A stretch of 64,000 bases of DNA from Flavobacteriales bacterium (GTDB lineage: Bacteria; Bacteroidota; Bacteroidia; Flavobacteriales_F; PHOS-HE28): contig JAHCIA010000001.1 in NCBI GenBank assembly GCA_026129465.1, forward strand, positions 133,964-197,963, in the 5' to 3' direction. The translations under genes were made by a program, and so were the position numbers. This document shows, in pieces, positions 18,882 through 27,175 of this stretch; within the stretch, counting starts at the first letter, position 1, and each line of letters opens with the position of its first letter. The notes beneath the pieces are model-generated. The model saw only the letters and a list, made by a program, of their open reading frames with translations, ran no database searches and was not told the origin of the DNA.

Positions 18882-20015
18882 TCAGGCTTGGGCCGATACG
18901 GCCTCGCGCACCAGCAGGTATTCCGCCAGGTTCTCCGGCTCCAGTACGCCCACCACGCGTCCGTCCTGCTCCACGGGTACGCATCGGTGCTGGCCGGTGA
19001 GCAGTTTGGTGCAGGCTTCGTGCGCCGGTTCGTCCGGCGATGCGGCCTGTACAGCGGCAGGGGACAGATCACCCAAGGGCACATGCCTGCGGTCCTCGCT
19101 CAGGGCTTGGATCAGGTCGCGCCGGGTGAGCACGCCCAGGCAACGCTCGCCATCCATCACCAGCAGGTCGCTGTCGCCTCCGGCGAGCAGCTCACGCACG
19201 GCCTGGTCCACGGTGGCCGTGGCGGACATGGCCCAGAAGCGGGTGCGCATCACATCGCGCACGGGCACCCCGCGCAGGGCCGTCTGCTGGCGTACCATGC
19301 GCGATTCGGCCCCGGCGGCGAAGAAGATGAACACACCGATGAGCGCCAGGAAGGGGTGCCGCATCATGAAAGCGACGAGGACGAAGCCGATCGCCAGCAG
19401 GCGGCCCAGCCCGGCCGCGATTCGGGTGGCGCGGTCGCGGGGCAGGAACATGCCCAATAGCGAGCGCAGGATGCGGCCACCGTCCATGGGGAAGGCCGGG
19501 ATGAGGTTGAAGAGGAAGAGCCACTGGTTCATGAAGAGCAGCACCAGCAGCACGCCGGCCACATGGCGCGGGCGCATCAACTCCTCGGGGTCCTCCGGTA
19601 CCGCGTAGCCGGGGAAGAACAGGGCCAGCGCCAACCAGGCGAGCAGGGCGATCACCAGGTTCACCGCAGGGCCCGCCACGGTGATCCAGAACTCCTTGCG
19701 GGGTTCCTCAGGCATGCGTTCCAGGCTGGCCATGCCGCCAATGGGCAACAGGGTGATGTCGCGGGTGCGGATGCCGAAGCCTTGCGCGGTCAGGGCGTGT
19801 CCGAATTCATGCAGCACCACGCAGGCGAAGACCATGAGCACCAGGCCGATCATGACCAGGATGTCGCGTGGTGCCAGACCGCCGCTCAGGCCCACCCAGG
19901 TGATGTAGCCGGGCAGAAGGAGGAAGCTCCAGTGGACATAGACCCGGATACCCCGGAAAGTGAACAGGGCGGCCGAGCCGCGCAGGGTGGGCGCCTGTGC
20001 CGGGGTGGCGGCCAT
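18882..20015 (-). CDS. Site-2 protease family metallopeptidase with CBS domains (M50)
   Basis: 377 residues. Six or so membrane segments carry the zinc motif HEFGH (His69-Glu70-His73) and the third ligand in FPMDGGR (Asp178), followed by two CBS domains (about 250-370). This matches the Rip3/SpoIVFB-like class of CBS-containing intramembrane proteases, which cut membrane-spanning regulators and may respond to adenine nucleotides through CBS. Its ATG overlaps the stop of the universal stress protein gene (ATGA), so they form an operon. Substrate unknown. Confidence 0.92.
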   Translation of the reverse strand: MAATPAQAPTLRGSAALFTFRGIRVYVHWSFLLLPGYITWVGLSGGLAPRDILVMIGLVLMVFACVVLHEFGHALTAQGFGIRTRDITLLPIGGMASLERMPEEPRKEFWITVAGPAVNLVIALLAWLALALFFPGYAVPEDPEELMRPRHVAGVLLVLLFMNQWLFLFNLIPAFPMDGGRILRSLLGMFLPRDRATRIAAGLGRLLAIGFVLVAFMMRHPFLALIGVFIFFAAGAESRMVRQQTALRGVPVRDVMRTRFWAMSATATVDQAVRELLAGGDSDLLVMDGERCLGVLTRRDLIQALSEDRRHVPLGDLSPAAVQAASPDEPAHEACTKLLTGQHRCVPVEQDGRVVGVLEPENLAEYLLVREAVSAQA

Positions 20016-20842
20016 CAGTGCGAGGCCTGCTGCAGCACCAGCATGGGGATGTGCGTGTGCATGGCCAGTTTGGTGGAGGTGCTGCGGTGGAAGAGTTGCT
20101 CGAAGAGACCGCGCTGCCGGTGGGTCACCACCACCAGGTCGGCATCGCTCTGGTCGGCCATGTCGTGCAGGGCGGTGTTCACATTCTCGCCACTGATGAA
20201 GTGGTGGCTGTGCGGAATGGCGCCCATGACCTCATCGTAAAGAGCGGCGGGCCCGGGATCGGCGGCATCATCCTCGCGTTCCACCACCCGCACGATCATC
20301 ACTTCGGCCTGCGACCAGCGGGCGATGTCCAGCAGCACCTTCAAGGTGGTCTTGTCCACGGGGCCACCATCCTCGGCCAGCACGATGCGGCGTGGGGTGC
20401 GGTAACGTGCGTCCTGGGGCACGGCCAGCACGGGCAGCCCCCCATGCTTGATCACATCGGCGGTGTTGCTGCCCATGAGCACCTCCTTGAGACCGCTGGC
20501 GCCCTGGGTACCCATCACCACCAGTTTAGGGGCGTCCTCGTCCTGGGCGAAGCGCGATACCACCAAGGGCAGGTCGCCATGTTCGCAGGCGGTGCGTATC
20601 TCGGCCTTGGCGGCTTCGGGGTGCTCTCCCTTGAGCTTCTCCACGAAGGCGTCGACACCTTCACGGGCTTCCTTGGCCAGCAGGTCATCGATGCTCCACA
20701 TGGTGCTGGCCGCGCCACGTGGCAGCATGTACGCATTGAGCACGGTGAAGACGTTGCCTTCCGCGCCATGGAGTTGGATGGCGTACAGGGCGGCGTTCAG
20801 CGAATTGGTGCTGAAGTCCGTGGGGATGAGCACATGTGCCAT
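20015..20842 (-). CDS. Universal stress protein, tandem UspA domains
   Basis: 275 residues with two Usp domains. The first begins HVLIPTDFS and ends with GTQGASGLKEVLMGSNTADV, which includes a G-2x-G-9x-G(S/T)-type ATP loop. The second begins RRIVLAEDG and ends VVTHRQRGLFEQLFHRSTSTKL. The first domain is likely ATP-binding; the second keeps the fold with a weaker loop. It is translationally coupled to the site-2 protease, a pairing that suggests stress-linked proteolysis (inference). Confidence 0.9.
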   Translation of the reverse strand: MAHVLIPTDFSTNSLNAALYAIQLHGAEGNVFTVLNAYMLPRGAASTMWSIDDLLAKEAREGVDAFVEKLKGEHPEAAKAEIRTACEHGDLPLVVSRFAQDEDAPKLVVMGTQGASGLKEVLMGSNTADVIKHGGLPVLAVPQDARYRTPRRIVLAEDGGPVDKTTLKVLLDIARWSQAEVMIVRVVEREDDAADPGPAALYDEVMGAIPHSHHFISGENVNTALHDMADQSDADLVVVTHRQRGLFEQLFHRSTSTKLAMHTHIPMLVLQQASH

Positions 20843-20869
20843 GGCGCGCGGGAATGGGGTTGGGGTGGC

Positions 20870-21067
20870 TCAGTGGCCGTGGCCATCGCCGGAGGCCTTC
20901 TGGCCCGCGGAATCCACCAGGGCATAGCCGATGAAGACCAGGGCGATCAACGCCACGAAGCTGATGAGGCCCTTGATGTTGCCCACGCCGTCCGTGCTGA
21001 GTAGCGAGAACTGGAAGGGGATGAGGAAGGCGATGAGCCAGAGGGCGAGACCGATGTACTTCTTCAT
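20870..21067 (-). CDS. Small membrane protein, unknown function
   Basis: 65 residues from ATG 21067 (MKKYIGLALWLIAF). Two hydrophobic segments (about 4-20 and 32-52) are separated by a short loop, with a His-containing tail (SGDGHGH). It lies 27 bp upstream of the Usp gene on the same strand and is probably in that operon. No family was recognised with confidence. Confidence 0.65.
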   Translation of the reverse strand: MKKYIGLALWLIAFLIPFQFSLLSTDGVGNIKGLISFVALIALVFIGYALVDSAGQKASGDGHGH

Positions 21068-21154
21068 CGTGTTGTTTGCTTGTTCGGCCGCCAAATTACA
21101 TGTTCGCCGTCATGGGGCGTGGCCGCCCACCCCGCAAGCGCCCAAGGTCCATGG

Positions 21155-22216
21155 TCATCTGTTGGCCAGAAGTTCGAGCCGGCGCTGGTCGGCGATGCGG
21201 ATATCGCGTCCCTGGATGTTGATGAGGCCCTCGTCCTTCAGGTCGCCCAAGGTGCGTATGAGCGATTCGGTGGCCGTGCCCACGATGGTGGCGAGGTCCT
21301 CCCGGCTGATGCGCACACCCAGCCCGGGATCGTCCTGGCCGGCGTACCGCTGGTGCAAGCGCAGAAGGGCCTGTGCCACGCGCTGGCGTACACTGGCATA
21401 GGCCAGTTCCAACAGCCTTTGCTCACTTTCCTTCACCTCACGGCTCAGCATCTTGATGAAGCGGATGCTCACATCGCGGTCCTTGTAGAGCAGGGCCAGC
21501 AATTCCTCGCGGGGGATCACGGCCAGCTCACAGGGTTCAAGGGCCTCGGCGCTCTCGTTGCTGCGGCCGCCTTCCAGCACGGCCATGTGGCCCAGGAAAT
21601 CGCCGGCACCGAGCAGGCCGGTCACCAGTTCCTTGCCGTCGTGGTTGATCTTGAAGGTGCGCACCTTGCCTTTTTGGATGAAGAAGACCGAACGCAGTTC
21701 GTCGCCTTCGTGGTAGATGGTCTCCTTGCGGTCCACCTGCCGGGTCTTGCGGTCCTTGGAGATCTCGTGCAGGGCGGCCACGCCGCGTGCGGTGTCGAGG
21801 AAATCATGGAGTCCCTCGGCGGTATGGTCGAAGCCCTTGCGGAAGGTGCCGCTGCGCTTCAAGCGCCCTTCGATGGCGTTGAGCAATTCGCTTTCCTCGA
21901 AGGGTTTGGTGATGTAGTCGTCCGCGCCGAGGTCCATGCCTTTGCGCACATCGCCGCGCTCGGCCTTGGCGCTGAGGAAGACGAAGGGCGTCTCGGCCGT
22001 GGCGGGGTCGCGCGAGAGGAGGTGCAGCACGCCGTAGCCGTCGAGTTCGGGCATCATGATGTCGCACAACACCAGGTCGGGGTTGTGTTTGCGGGCCAGT
22101 TCCACGCCACGGCGGCCGTTCTCGGCCCGCAGCACCTTGTAGTTGGCCAGTTCCAGGATCTCCGCGGTGTTCTCGCGCATGTCCTGGTCATCCTCGATCA
22201 ACAGGATGGTCTTCAT
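21155..22216 (-). CDS. Response regulator with Crp/Fnr-type output (receiver + cNMP fold + HTH)
   Basis: 353 residues. The receiver domain (1-120) has EDD at 8-10, phosphoacceptor Asp52 (LCDIMMPELDG) and KPFEE. A cyclic-nucleotide-binding beta-roll (about 145-255, IYHEGDELRSVFFIQKG) and a Crp-type winged HTH (about 285-345, ISREDLATIVGTATESLIRTLGDL) follow. The start overlaps the end of the PAS kinase gene by 29 bp, so the pair is cotranscribed and cognate. It is unusual in combining phosphorylation control with a ligand-type fold. Confidence 0.92.
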   Translation of the reverse strand: MKTILLIEDDQDMRENTAEILELANYKVLRAENGRRGVELARKHNPDLVLCDIMMPELDGYGVLHLLSRDPATAETPFVFLSAKAERGDVRKGMDLGADDYITKPFEESELLNAIEGRLKRSGTFRKGFDHTAEGLHDFLDTARGVAALHEISKDRKTRQVDRKETIYHEGDELRSVFFIQKGKVRTFKINHDGKELVTGLLGAGDFLGHMAVLEGGRSNESAEALEPCELAVIPREELLALLYKDRDVSIRFIKMLSREVKESEQRLLELAYASVRQRVAQALLRLHQRYAGQDDPGLGVRISREDLATIVGTATESLIRTLGDLKDEGLINIQGRDIRIADQRRLELLANR

Positions 22217-23444
22217 GGGGTGGGATGTTTTGGGGCAGTTCTGCGATGAAGGTGGAGCCCTGGCCTGGAGTGCTCTCGAAGCCGATGGTGCCGCCCATCA
22301 GGTCCAGGTAGCGGCGCACGAGGTTCAATCCGAGTCCGGTGCCCTGCACGGTGAAGGCGTTGCTGGCGCGGAAGAAGCGCTCAAAGAGGTGGTGCTGGTC
22401 CTCCACCGGAATGCCCATGCCCTGATCCTTCACGGTGATCGTGAGTTTCCCGTCGGCGATGGCGGTCTCCAGGTCGATGCGCTTGTCCTCTGGGCTGTAC
22501 TTGATGGCGTTGCCCAGGAGGTTGTTCAGCACGTTGGACAGCATCTGCCGGTCCAGCCGCACCAGCCTTTCCTGGCCCTGATGATCATAGTGTATCGCCT
22601 GTCCTGGTTTGGCCAGTGCGCGCAGGTCCTCGATCAGCTCGATGCAGAGGTGGACCAGGTCGATCTCGTGAGGATCGCAGCGCATCATGCCCTGCTCGAG
22701 CTTCTCCAGCGAGAGGAACTCATTGAGCATGGCGGTGAGTTCGCGCACCTTGGTGCGTATGCGCTGGATGTGCCGGTCCATTTTTTCGCTTTCCGGGGCG
22801 CCCTGCGCATAGCGGGCGATGAGGTCGGTGCTGCTCATGATGGTGCTGAGCGGCGTTCGGAACTCGTGCGAGGCCATGCTCACGAAGCGCGACTTCAGCG
22901 CGTTGAGTTCCTTTTCGGCATCCAGCGCCTGGCGGAGTTCCTCCTGGGCGTGCCGAAGTTCCGCTGTCCGGGCCTCCACCCGGGCCTCCAGTTCGGCGTT
23001 CACCCTTTGCAGTTCCTTCTCGATGCGCCGGCGTCGCGTCACATCGGTCACCAGGGCCATCACATAGCGCTCGTCATCCACCACGAAATGGTTCAGGCTC
23101 ACTTCCACGGGGAAGAGGCTGCCGTCCTTCCGCCTGCCCAACAGTTCCAAGCCAGCGCCCATGGGCCGTTCCACGGGCCGCTTGTCATAGGCGCTCCGGT
23201 GTATCTCGTGCGAGCGCCTCAGGTCTTCTGGGATGAGCATCTCAATGGGCTGTCCCAGAAGCTCGCCTTCCCCATAGCCGAAAAGCTCAGCCAGCCGGGG
23301 GTTGCGCAATTGGATCACACCTTTCTTGTCCACCACCACAAGGCCTTCAGCCGCCGTGCTGAAGAGCATGGCGCAAATGCGCGCCACCTGGTCCGGCTCG
23401 AAATGGGTCCGCATCCCGCCGCCCAAGATAGCCGGGAGGGTCAT
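22188..23444 (-). CDS. PAS-domain sensor histidine kinase
   Basis: 418 residues, no membrane segment, so probably cytoplasmic. A PAS domain (about 20-135) with KDGSLFPVEVS is followed by a coiled coil (about 138-185), a HisKA domain with phosphoacceptor His193 (SHEFRTPL), and HATPase_c with NLLGNAIKYSPE, DQGMGIP and GTGLGLNLV. The ATG overlaps the TGA of the cysteine-dioxygenase-like gene. Start 23444 is preferred over the internal ATG at 23414 because of that overlap. The PAS ligand is unknown. Confidence 0.93.
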   Translation of the reverse strand: MTLPAILGGGMRTHFEPDQVARICAMLFSTAAEGLVVVDKKGVIQLRNPRLAELFGYGEGELLGQPIEMLIPEDLRRSHEIHRSAYDKRPVERPMGAGLELLGRRKDGSLFPVEVSLNHFVVDDERYVMALVTDVTRRRRIEKELQRVNAELEARVEARTAELRHAQEELRQALDAEKELNALKSRFVSMASHEFRTPLSTIMSSTDLIARYAQGAPESEKMDRHIQRIRTKVRELTAMLNEFLSLEKLEQGMMRCDPHEIDLVHLCIELIEDLRALAKPGQAIHYDHQGQERLVRLDRQMLSNVLNNLLGNAIKYSPEDKRIDLETAIADGKLTITVKDQGMGIPVEDQHHLFERFFRASNAFTVQGTGLGLNLVRRYLDLMGGTIGFESTPGQGSTFIAELPQNIPPHEDHPVDRG

Positions 23445-23950
23445 GTGCCTGCCTCGCGGATGCTGCTCCCGCCGGAGCGTTCGTCATAGACCTTCCACGT
23501 CCTCAGCGGGCGCGCGTACAGGTTGAGGGTCACCGCGCGCTGGCCGCTGTCGTTGATGTAGCGATGGATGCTCCTGCCATTGTGGAGGTAGGAGAAGGAA
23601 TCGCGGTCCAGCTTGGCGGCGCTCACCCGGCGCAGGTTGCCGCCCGGACCCGGCTCAAACCGCTCCTCCACTACGGTTCCCCGCACCGGATGCACCCAGG
23701 CTTCCTCGGTGGCATAGTCGTGGATGCTGGTGCGCTGGCCGGGCTCGTAGCAGATGAGCAGAAGTTCGAAATCATCGGTGCGCGCGATGCAGTTGCGCGT
23801 GTAGCGCTTCGGATGCCAGGTGCAGAGGTCATCGAAGGCCTCGGGCAGGATGTCCACACGTTCCAATATGCGCAGGTAGCCCTTGTGCATGGGTGCTTCA
23901 TGCAGGGCCTTGACCAACTGCTCTACCGTACGGATGCGTTCCTGGGACAT
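23441..23950 (-). CDS. Cysteine dioxygenase-family cupin, variant iron site
   Basis: 169 residues from ATG 23950. The cupin core aligns with cysteine dioxygenase: YTRNCIARTDDFELLLICYEPGQ, then SIHDYATEEAWVHPVRG, and RSIHRYINDSGQRAVTLNLY. Canonical cysteine dioxygenase binds iron by HxH plus a third His. Here the first (His77) and third (His129) are present, but the second is Tyr79 (HDY instead of HDH). The Tyr equivalent to Tyr157 is kept (Tyr145); the cross-linking Cys is absent, as in many bacterial members. It heads an operon with a PAS kinase and a Crp-type regulator, so it may be an enzyme or a sulfur/thiol sensor. Catalysis is uncertain. Confidence 0.8.
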   Translation of the reverse strand: MSQERIRTVEQLVKALHEAPMHKGYLRILERVDILPEAFDDLCTWHPKRYTRNCIARTDDFELLLICYEPGQRTSIHDYATEEAWVHPVRGTVVEERFEPGPGGNLRRVSAAKLDRDSFSYLHNGRSIHRYINDSGQRAVTLNLYARPLRTWKVYDERSGGSSIREAGT

Positions 23951-24113
23951 GTTGCCACGCGGCGGATCGGGCAAATGTGGCGGGCCATTCCCGGCAACGG
24001 ACTGATATCCGTCATGCCTTTTGGTCCGTACTGCCGACATCGTCTGGGTACGCAAGTAAGGCCGGTCCTGTGGGCCTGCCCATGAGCGTGGTCAACCCCG
24101 GGTATGAGCGGGA

Positions 24114-24974
24114 TCAACCCACCCGCAGGGTGATCACCGGAATGGAGGCATGGTTGGCCACCGTTTCGGCCACACTGGCGTTGAGGAATCCCTGGATCGC
24201 ACCACGTCCATGGGTGGGCAGGGCGATCATGTCCATGCCTGCGCGGTTCGCGAAAGCCATGGCACCCTCCGCCACCGAGAAGTGGTCGGTGATGTGCAGC
24301 GCGACCTCGGGTTCGAGTTTGGCGCCCACCTTGCGCAATTGCTCCAGGGTGGTGTCCGTGTCCTGGAAATGACCAGGGGTGTTCACATAGAGCAGATGAT
24401 ACTTGACGCGCTGCCCTTCGAGGGGGGCTATCAGTCGTGGGATCCATCGCTCGAGGCCTTTCTCCAAGGGATCGCAAGGGACCACCACGTTCGCGATGCG
24501 CGCGGGTGGCGCATGGTGCAGGGTGATCACCGGCACGGTGGCCATGCGCACCACGCGCTGGGTGTTGCTGCCGATGAAGGCTTCCTTCAACGCGCCCGCG
24601 CCATGGGTGCCCATTACGACAAGGTCCGCTTTGTGCGCTGCGGCCAGGGCCATCACATCCTTCCAGGCGGCGTTGGGGGCCAGTTCATGCACCACCTTCA
24701 CTTTGCGCCGCTCCAAGGCCGCGGCCGTGCGCTCCAGTTCGGCGCGCGCCCGGCCCACACGTTCGCGCGCTTCAGGATAGAGGGCTTGCTGTTCACGGGG
24801 CGCCTTGCGTGCCATTCCGGCACTGGTGAAACGGCCTTCCAGCCAGGTGTCGGGCACATCCACGGAATGCACCAGCCGCAAGGTCGCGCCGTGCTTCAGG
24901 GCGAGACGTGCGGCCAACTCCACGGCATGTCCGGCGGGGATGCTGAAGTCGGTGGGGACGATGATCGTGCGCAT
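24114..24974 (-). CDS. Universal stress protein, tandem UspA domains
   Basis: 286 residues with two Usp domains. Domain 1 starts TIIVPTDFSIPAGHAVELA and ends MGTHGAGALKEAFIGSNTQRVV, a good ATP loop. Domain 2 starts VVVPCDPLEKG and ends LPTHGRGAIQGFLNASVAETV, also with a complete G-2x-G-9x-type loop. It is a paralogue of the 20015-20842 protein but not part of the same operon; a 163-bp gap separates it from the dioxygenase gene downstream. General stress role inferred from family. Confidence 0.9.
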   Translation of the reverse strand: MRTIIVPTDFSIPAGHAVELAARLALKHGATLRLVHSVDVPDTWLEGRFTSAGMARKAPREQQALYPEARERVGRARAELERTAAALERRKVKVVHELAPNAAWKDVMALAAAHKADLVVMGTHGAGALKEAFIGSNTQRVVRMATVPVITLHHAPPARIANVVVPCDPLEKGLERWIPRLIAPLEGQRVKYHLLYVNTPGHFQDTDTTLEQLRKVGAKLEPEVALHITDHFSVAEGAMAFANRAGMDMIALPTHGRGAIQGFLNASVAETVANHASIPVITLRVG

Positions 24975-25068
24975 GGGGTATGGATGGGTGGAGATCGCTC
25001 CGTGGCCTGCGAAGATGTCCGCAGGGCATCAGGTGGCGCATGATATCCGTCAGGATCGCCTGCCAAGC

Positions 25069-25094
25069 GAAAGGGGAGCCGCAGCTCCCCTTTC
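25069..25094 (-). terminator. Hairpin terminator after citrate synthase
   Basis: A perfect 11-bp stem (25069-25079 with 25084-25094) with a 4-nt loop lies 21 bp past the gltA stop on the minus strand. No long U-tract follows. Confidence 0.65.
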
Positions 25095-25114
25095 AATAGG
25101 TCAACAACGGAGGA

Positions 25115-26404
25115 TCACTTCCGCTCCTTCAGCGCCACATAGTCGCGCTTGGTGGCACCGGTGTAGATCTGGCGCGGGCGGCCGATGGGCTCCTTGTTCT
25201 CCTCCATTTCCTTCCACTGGGCGATCCACCCCGGCAGGCGGCCCAGGGCGAACATCACGGTGAACATGCGCGTGGGGATACCGATGGCGCGGTAGATGAT
25301 GCCGCTGTAGAAGTCCACGTTGGGGTAGAGCTTCCGTTCGATGAAGTAGTCGTCCTTCAGGGCGATCTCCTCCAATTGCTTGGCGATCTCCAGCACGGGG
25401 TCGTTCACGCCCAGCTTGGCCAGCACGTCGTCGCAGCTCTTCTTGATGATGCGGGCGCGTGGGTCGAAGTTCTTGTACACCCGATGCCCGAAGCCGAAGA
25501 GGCGGAAGGGATCGTTCTTGTCCTTGGCCTTGTCCACCCATTTGCGGATGTCGCCACCATCGTTGCGGATGGTCTCCAGCATCTCGATCACTTCCTGGTT
25601 GGCCCCACCGTGCAACGGGCCCCACAGCGCGGCGATGCCGGCGCTGACGGCGCTGTACAGGTTGCTCTGGCTGCTGCCCACCATGCGCACGGTGCTGGTG
25701 CTGCAGTTCTGCTCGTGGTCGGCATGCAGTATCAGCAGGGTGTTGAGCGCGTCGGCCACCACGGGGTCCACTTTGTACTCCTCGGTGGGCAGGGCGAACA
25801 TCATGTGCAGGAAATTCTCCACGTAGCCCAATTTGTTGTTGGGGTACATGTAGGGGTGGCCCAGGTTGTTCTTGTAGCTGATGGCCGCCAGCGTGGGCAT
25901 CTTGGCGATGAGCCGGTAGATGGTGCGCAGTTTCTGGTGCTGCGGCCGGTGCGGGTCCTGGCTGCGGGGGTAGAAGGTGCTCAGCGAGTTCACCATCGCC
26001 GAGAGGATGCCCATGGGGTGGGCATTGCTCGGGAAGAACTCGAAGAAGTGCTTCATGTCCTCGTGCACCAGCGAGTGGTAGCGGATGTTCCCCTCGAACT
26101 CCTCCAATTGCCTGGCGTTCGGCAGGTCGCCGAAAAGGAGCAGGTAGGCCACCTCCAGGAAGCTGGCCTTCTCGGCGAGCTGCTCGATGGGGTAGCCGCG
26201 GTATTGCAGGATGCCTTCCTCGCCGTCCAGGAAGGTGATGGCGCTGCTGGTGGCGCCGGTGTTCTTGTAGCCGTAGTCCAGGGTTATGTAGCCCGACAGG
26301 TCGCGGAGCTTGCCGATGTCGATGGCCTTCTCGCCTTCGCTTCCGGTGATCACCGGCAGTTCGTATTCCTTGCCATCCAGTATGATCCGCGCCTTCTCAC
26401 TCAT
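25115..26404 (-). CDS. gltA: Citrate synthase
   Basis: 429 residues, the usual length of type I bacterial (hexameric-type) citrate synthase. It condenses oxaloacetate and acetyl-CoA in the first step of the TCA cycle. Key segments are LHADHEQNCSTSTVR, catalytic His in GPLHGGANQE, catalytic His in FGFGHRVYKNFDPR, and catalytic Asp in NVDFYSG. The gene stands alone between two terminators: the thioredoxin-like gene's upstream and its own downstream. Confidence 0.97.
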   Translation of the reverse strand: MSEKARIILDGKEYELPVITGSEGEKAIDIGKLRDLSGYITLDYGYKNTGATSSAITFLDGEEGILQYRGYPIEQLAEKASFLEVAYLLLFGDLPNARQLEEFEGNIRYHSLVHEDMKHFFEFFPSNAHPMGILSAMVNSLSTFYPRSQDPHRPQHQKLRTIYRLIAKMPTLAAISYKNNLGHPYMYPNNKLGYVENFLHMMFALPTEEYKVDPVVADALNTLLILHADHEQNCSTSTVRMVGSSQSNLYSAVSAGIAALWGPLHGGANQEVIEMLETIRNDGGDIRKWVDKAKDKNDPFRLFGFGHRVYKNFDPRARIIKKSCDDVLAKLGVNDPVLEIAKQLEEIALKDDYFIERKLYPNVDFYSGIIYRAIGIPTRMFTVMFALGRLPGWIAQWKEMEENKEPIGRPRQIYTGATKRDYVALKERK

Positions 26405-26493
26405 CGTCTCGGGTATGCTTGGGGGTTCTTTTTCGTGCTATGGGCGCTAAGGTAGCTACAAATGGAGCGCGTCGAATGGCCCGCGCATGAACG

Positions 26494-26523
26494 CTGAAAG
26501 CCCCGGTACGCCGGGGCTTTCAG
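26494..26523 (-). terminator. Strong hairpin terminator after the thioredoxin-like gene
   Basis: A perfect 13-bp stem (26494-26506 with 26511-26523) and 4-nt loop lie 28 bp beyond the stop of the thioredoxin-like gene and before the citrate synthase start, separating the two units. Confidence 0.75.
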
Positions 26524-26550
26524 AAGATATGGCGAAGACCCGGAGGACCC

Positions 26551-27132
26551 TCAGCGGCGGCTCTTGAAGGTGGCCATGAAGGCCTGGTAGTCCTGCTTCT
26601 TGTAGTGCCCCTCGCCGAAGAAAACGAGCACGGGTTCCAGTTGTTCGGGCGTCATGTAGCCCTGCACCGGCGCCAGCACGTTCATCTCTTCATCCAGGTA
26701 CACGATGGTGGGATAGGCGATGCGGCCGTTGACGTTGGCGATGGCGTAGGTGAGCTGGTGCGTGCCATTGCGCCCGCCGGCCCGCGCCGGGTCGAAGTCC
26801 GGGTTGCTGAGCTTCTGGCCTTTGAAGGTCACGGCCGCGCCGCTCTCGGCGTCGAACTTCACGGGGTAGAAGTGCTTGTTCACGTAGTCGGCCACCTTGG
26901 GGTCGCTGAAGGTGTTGCGGTCCAGCATCTTGCAGGGGCCGCACCACTGGGTGTAGACGTCCACGAAGAGCGGCTTGGGAACCCGTTTGGTCTTGGCCTG
27001 GGCCTCCTCCATGCTGAGCCACTGGATGGCTTTGGTGGTGGTGGTGCCGGGCGTCTGGGCCTGGGCATGGCGGACGATGGCCAGGAGGCCGAAGGCCAGG
27101 GCGCCGATGAGGAGAAGGCTGTGCGTGCGCAT
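26551..27132 (-). CDS. Exported thioredoxin-like protein
   Basis: 193 residues from ATG 27132, with a signal peptide (MRTHSLLLIGALAFGLLAIV to about AQAQ). The thioredoxin fold has the active-site motif WCGPC (Cys64, Cys67) after PLFVDVYTQ, and the cis-Pro in RIAYPTIVYLD. Spacing between is longer than in plain thioredoxin, like the DUF255/thioredoxin_7 proteins. It should act in the periplasm as a disulfide reductase or isomerase. It follows the peptide transporter by 43 bp and may share its transcript. Confidence 0.88.
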   Translation of the reverse strand: MRTHSLLLIGALAFGLLAIVRHAQAQTPGTTTTKAIQWLSMEEAQAKTKRVPKPLFVDVYTQWCGPCKMLDRNTFSDPKVADYVNKHFYPVKFDAESGAAVTFKGQKLSNPDFDPARAGGRNGTHQLTYAIANVNGRIAYPTIVYLDEEMNVLAPVQGYMTPEQLEPVLVFFGEGHYKKQDYQAFMATFKSRR

Positions 27133-27175
27133 GTGCGGTTGGAATGGTCGGCGGAAACTCAATGATCGTGCCGGA

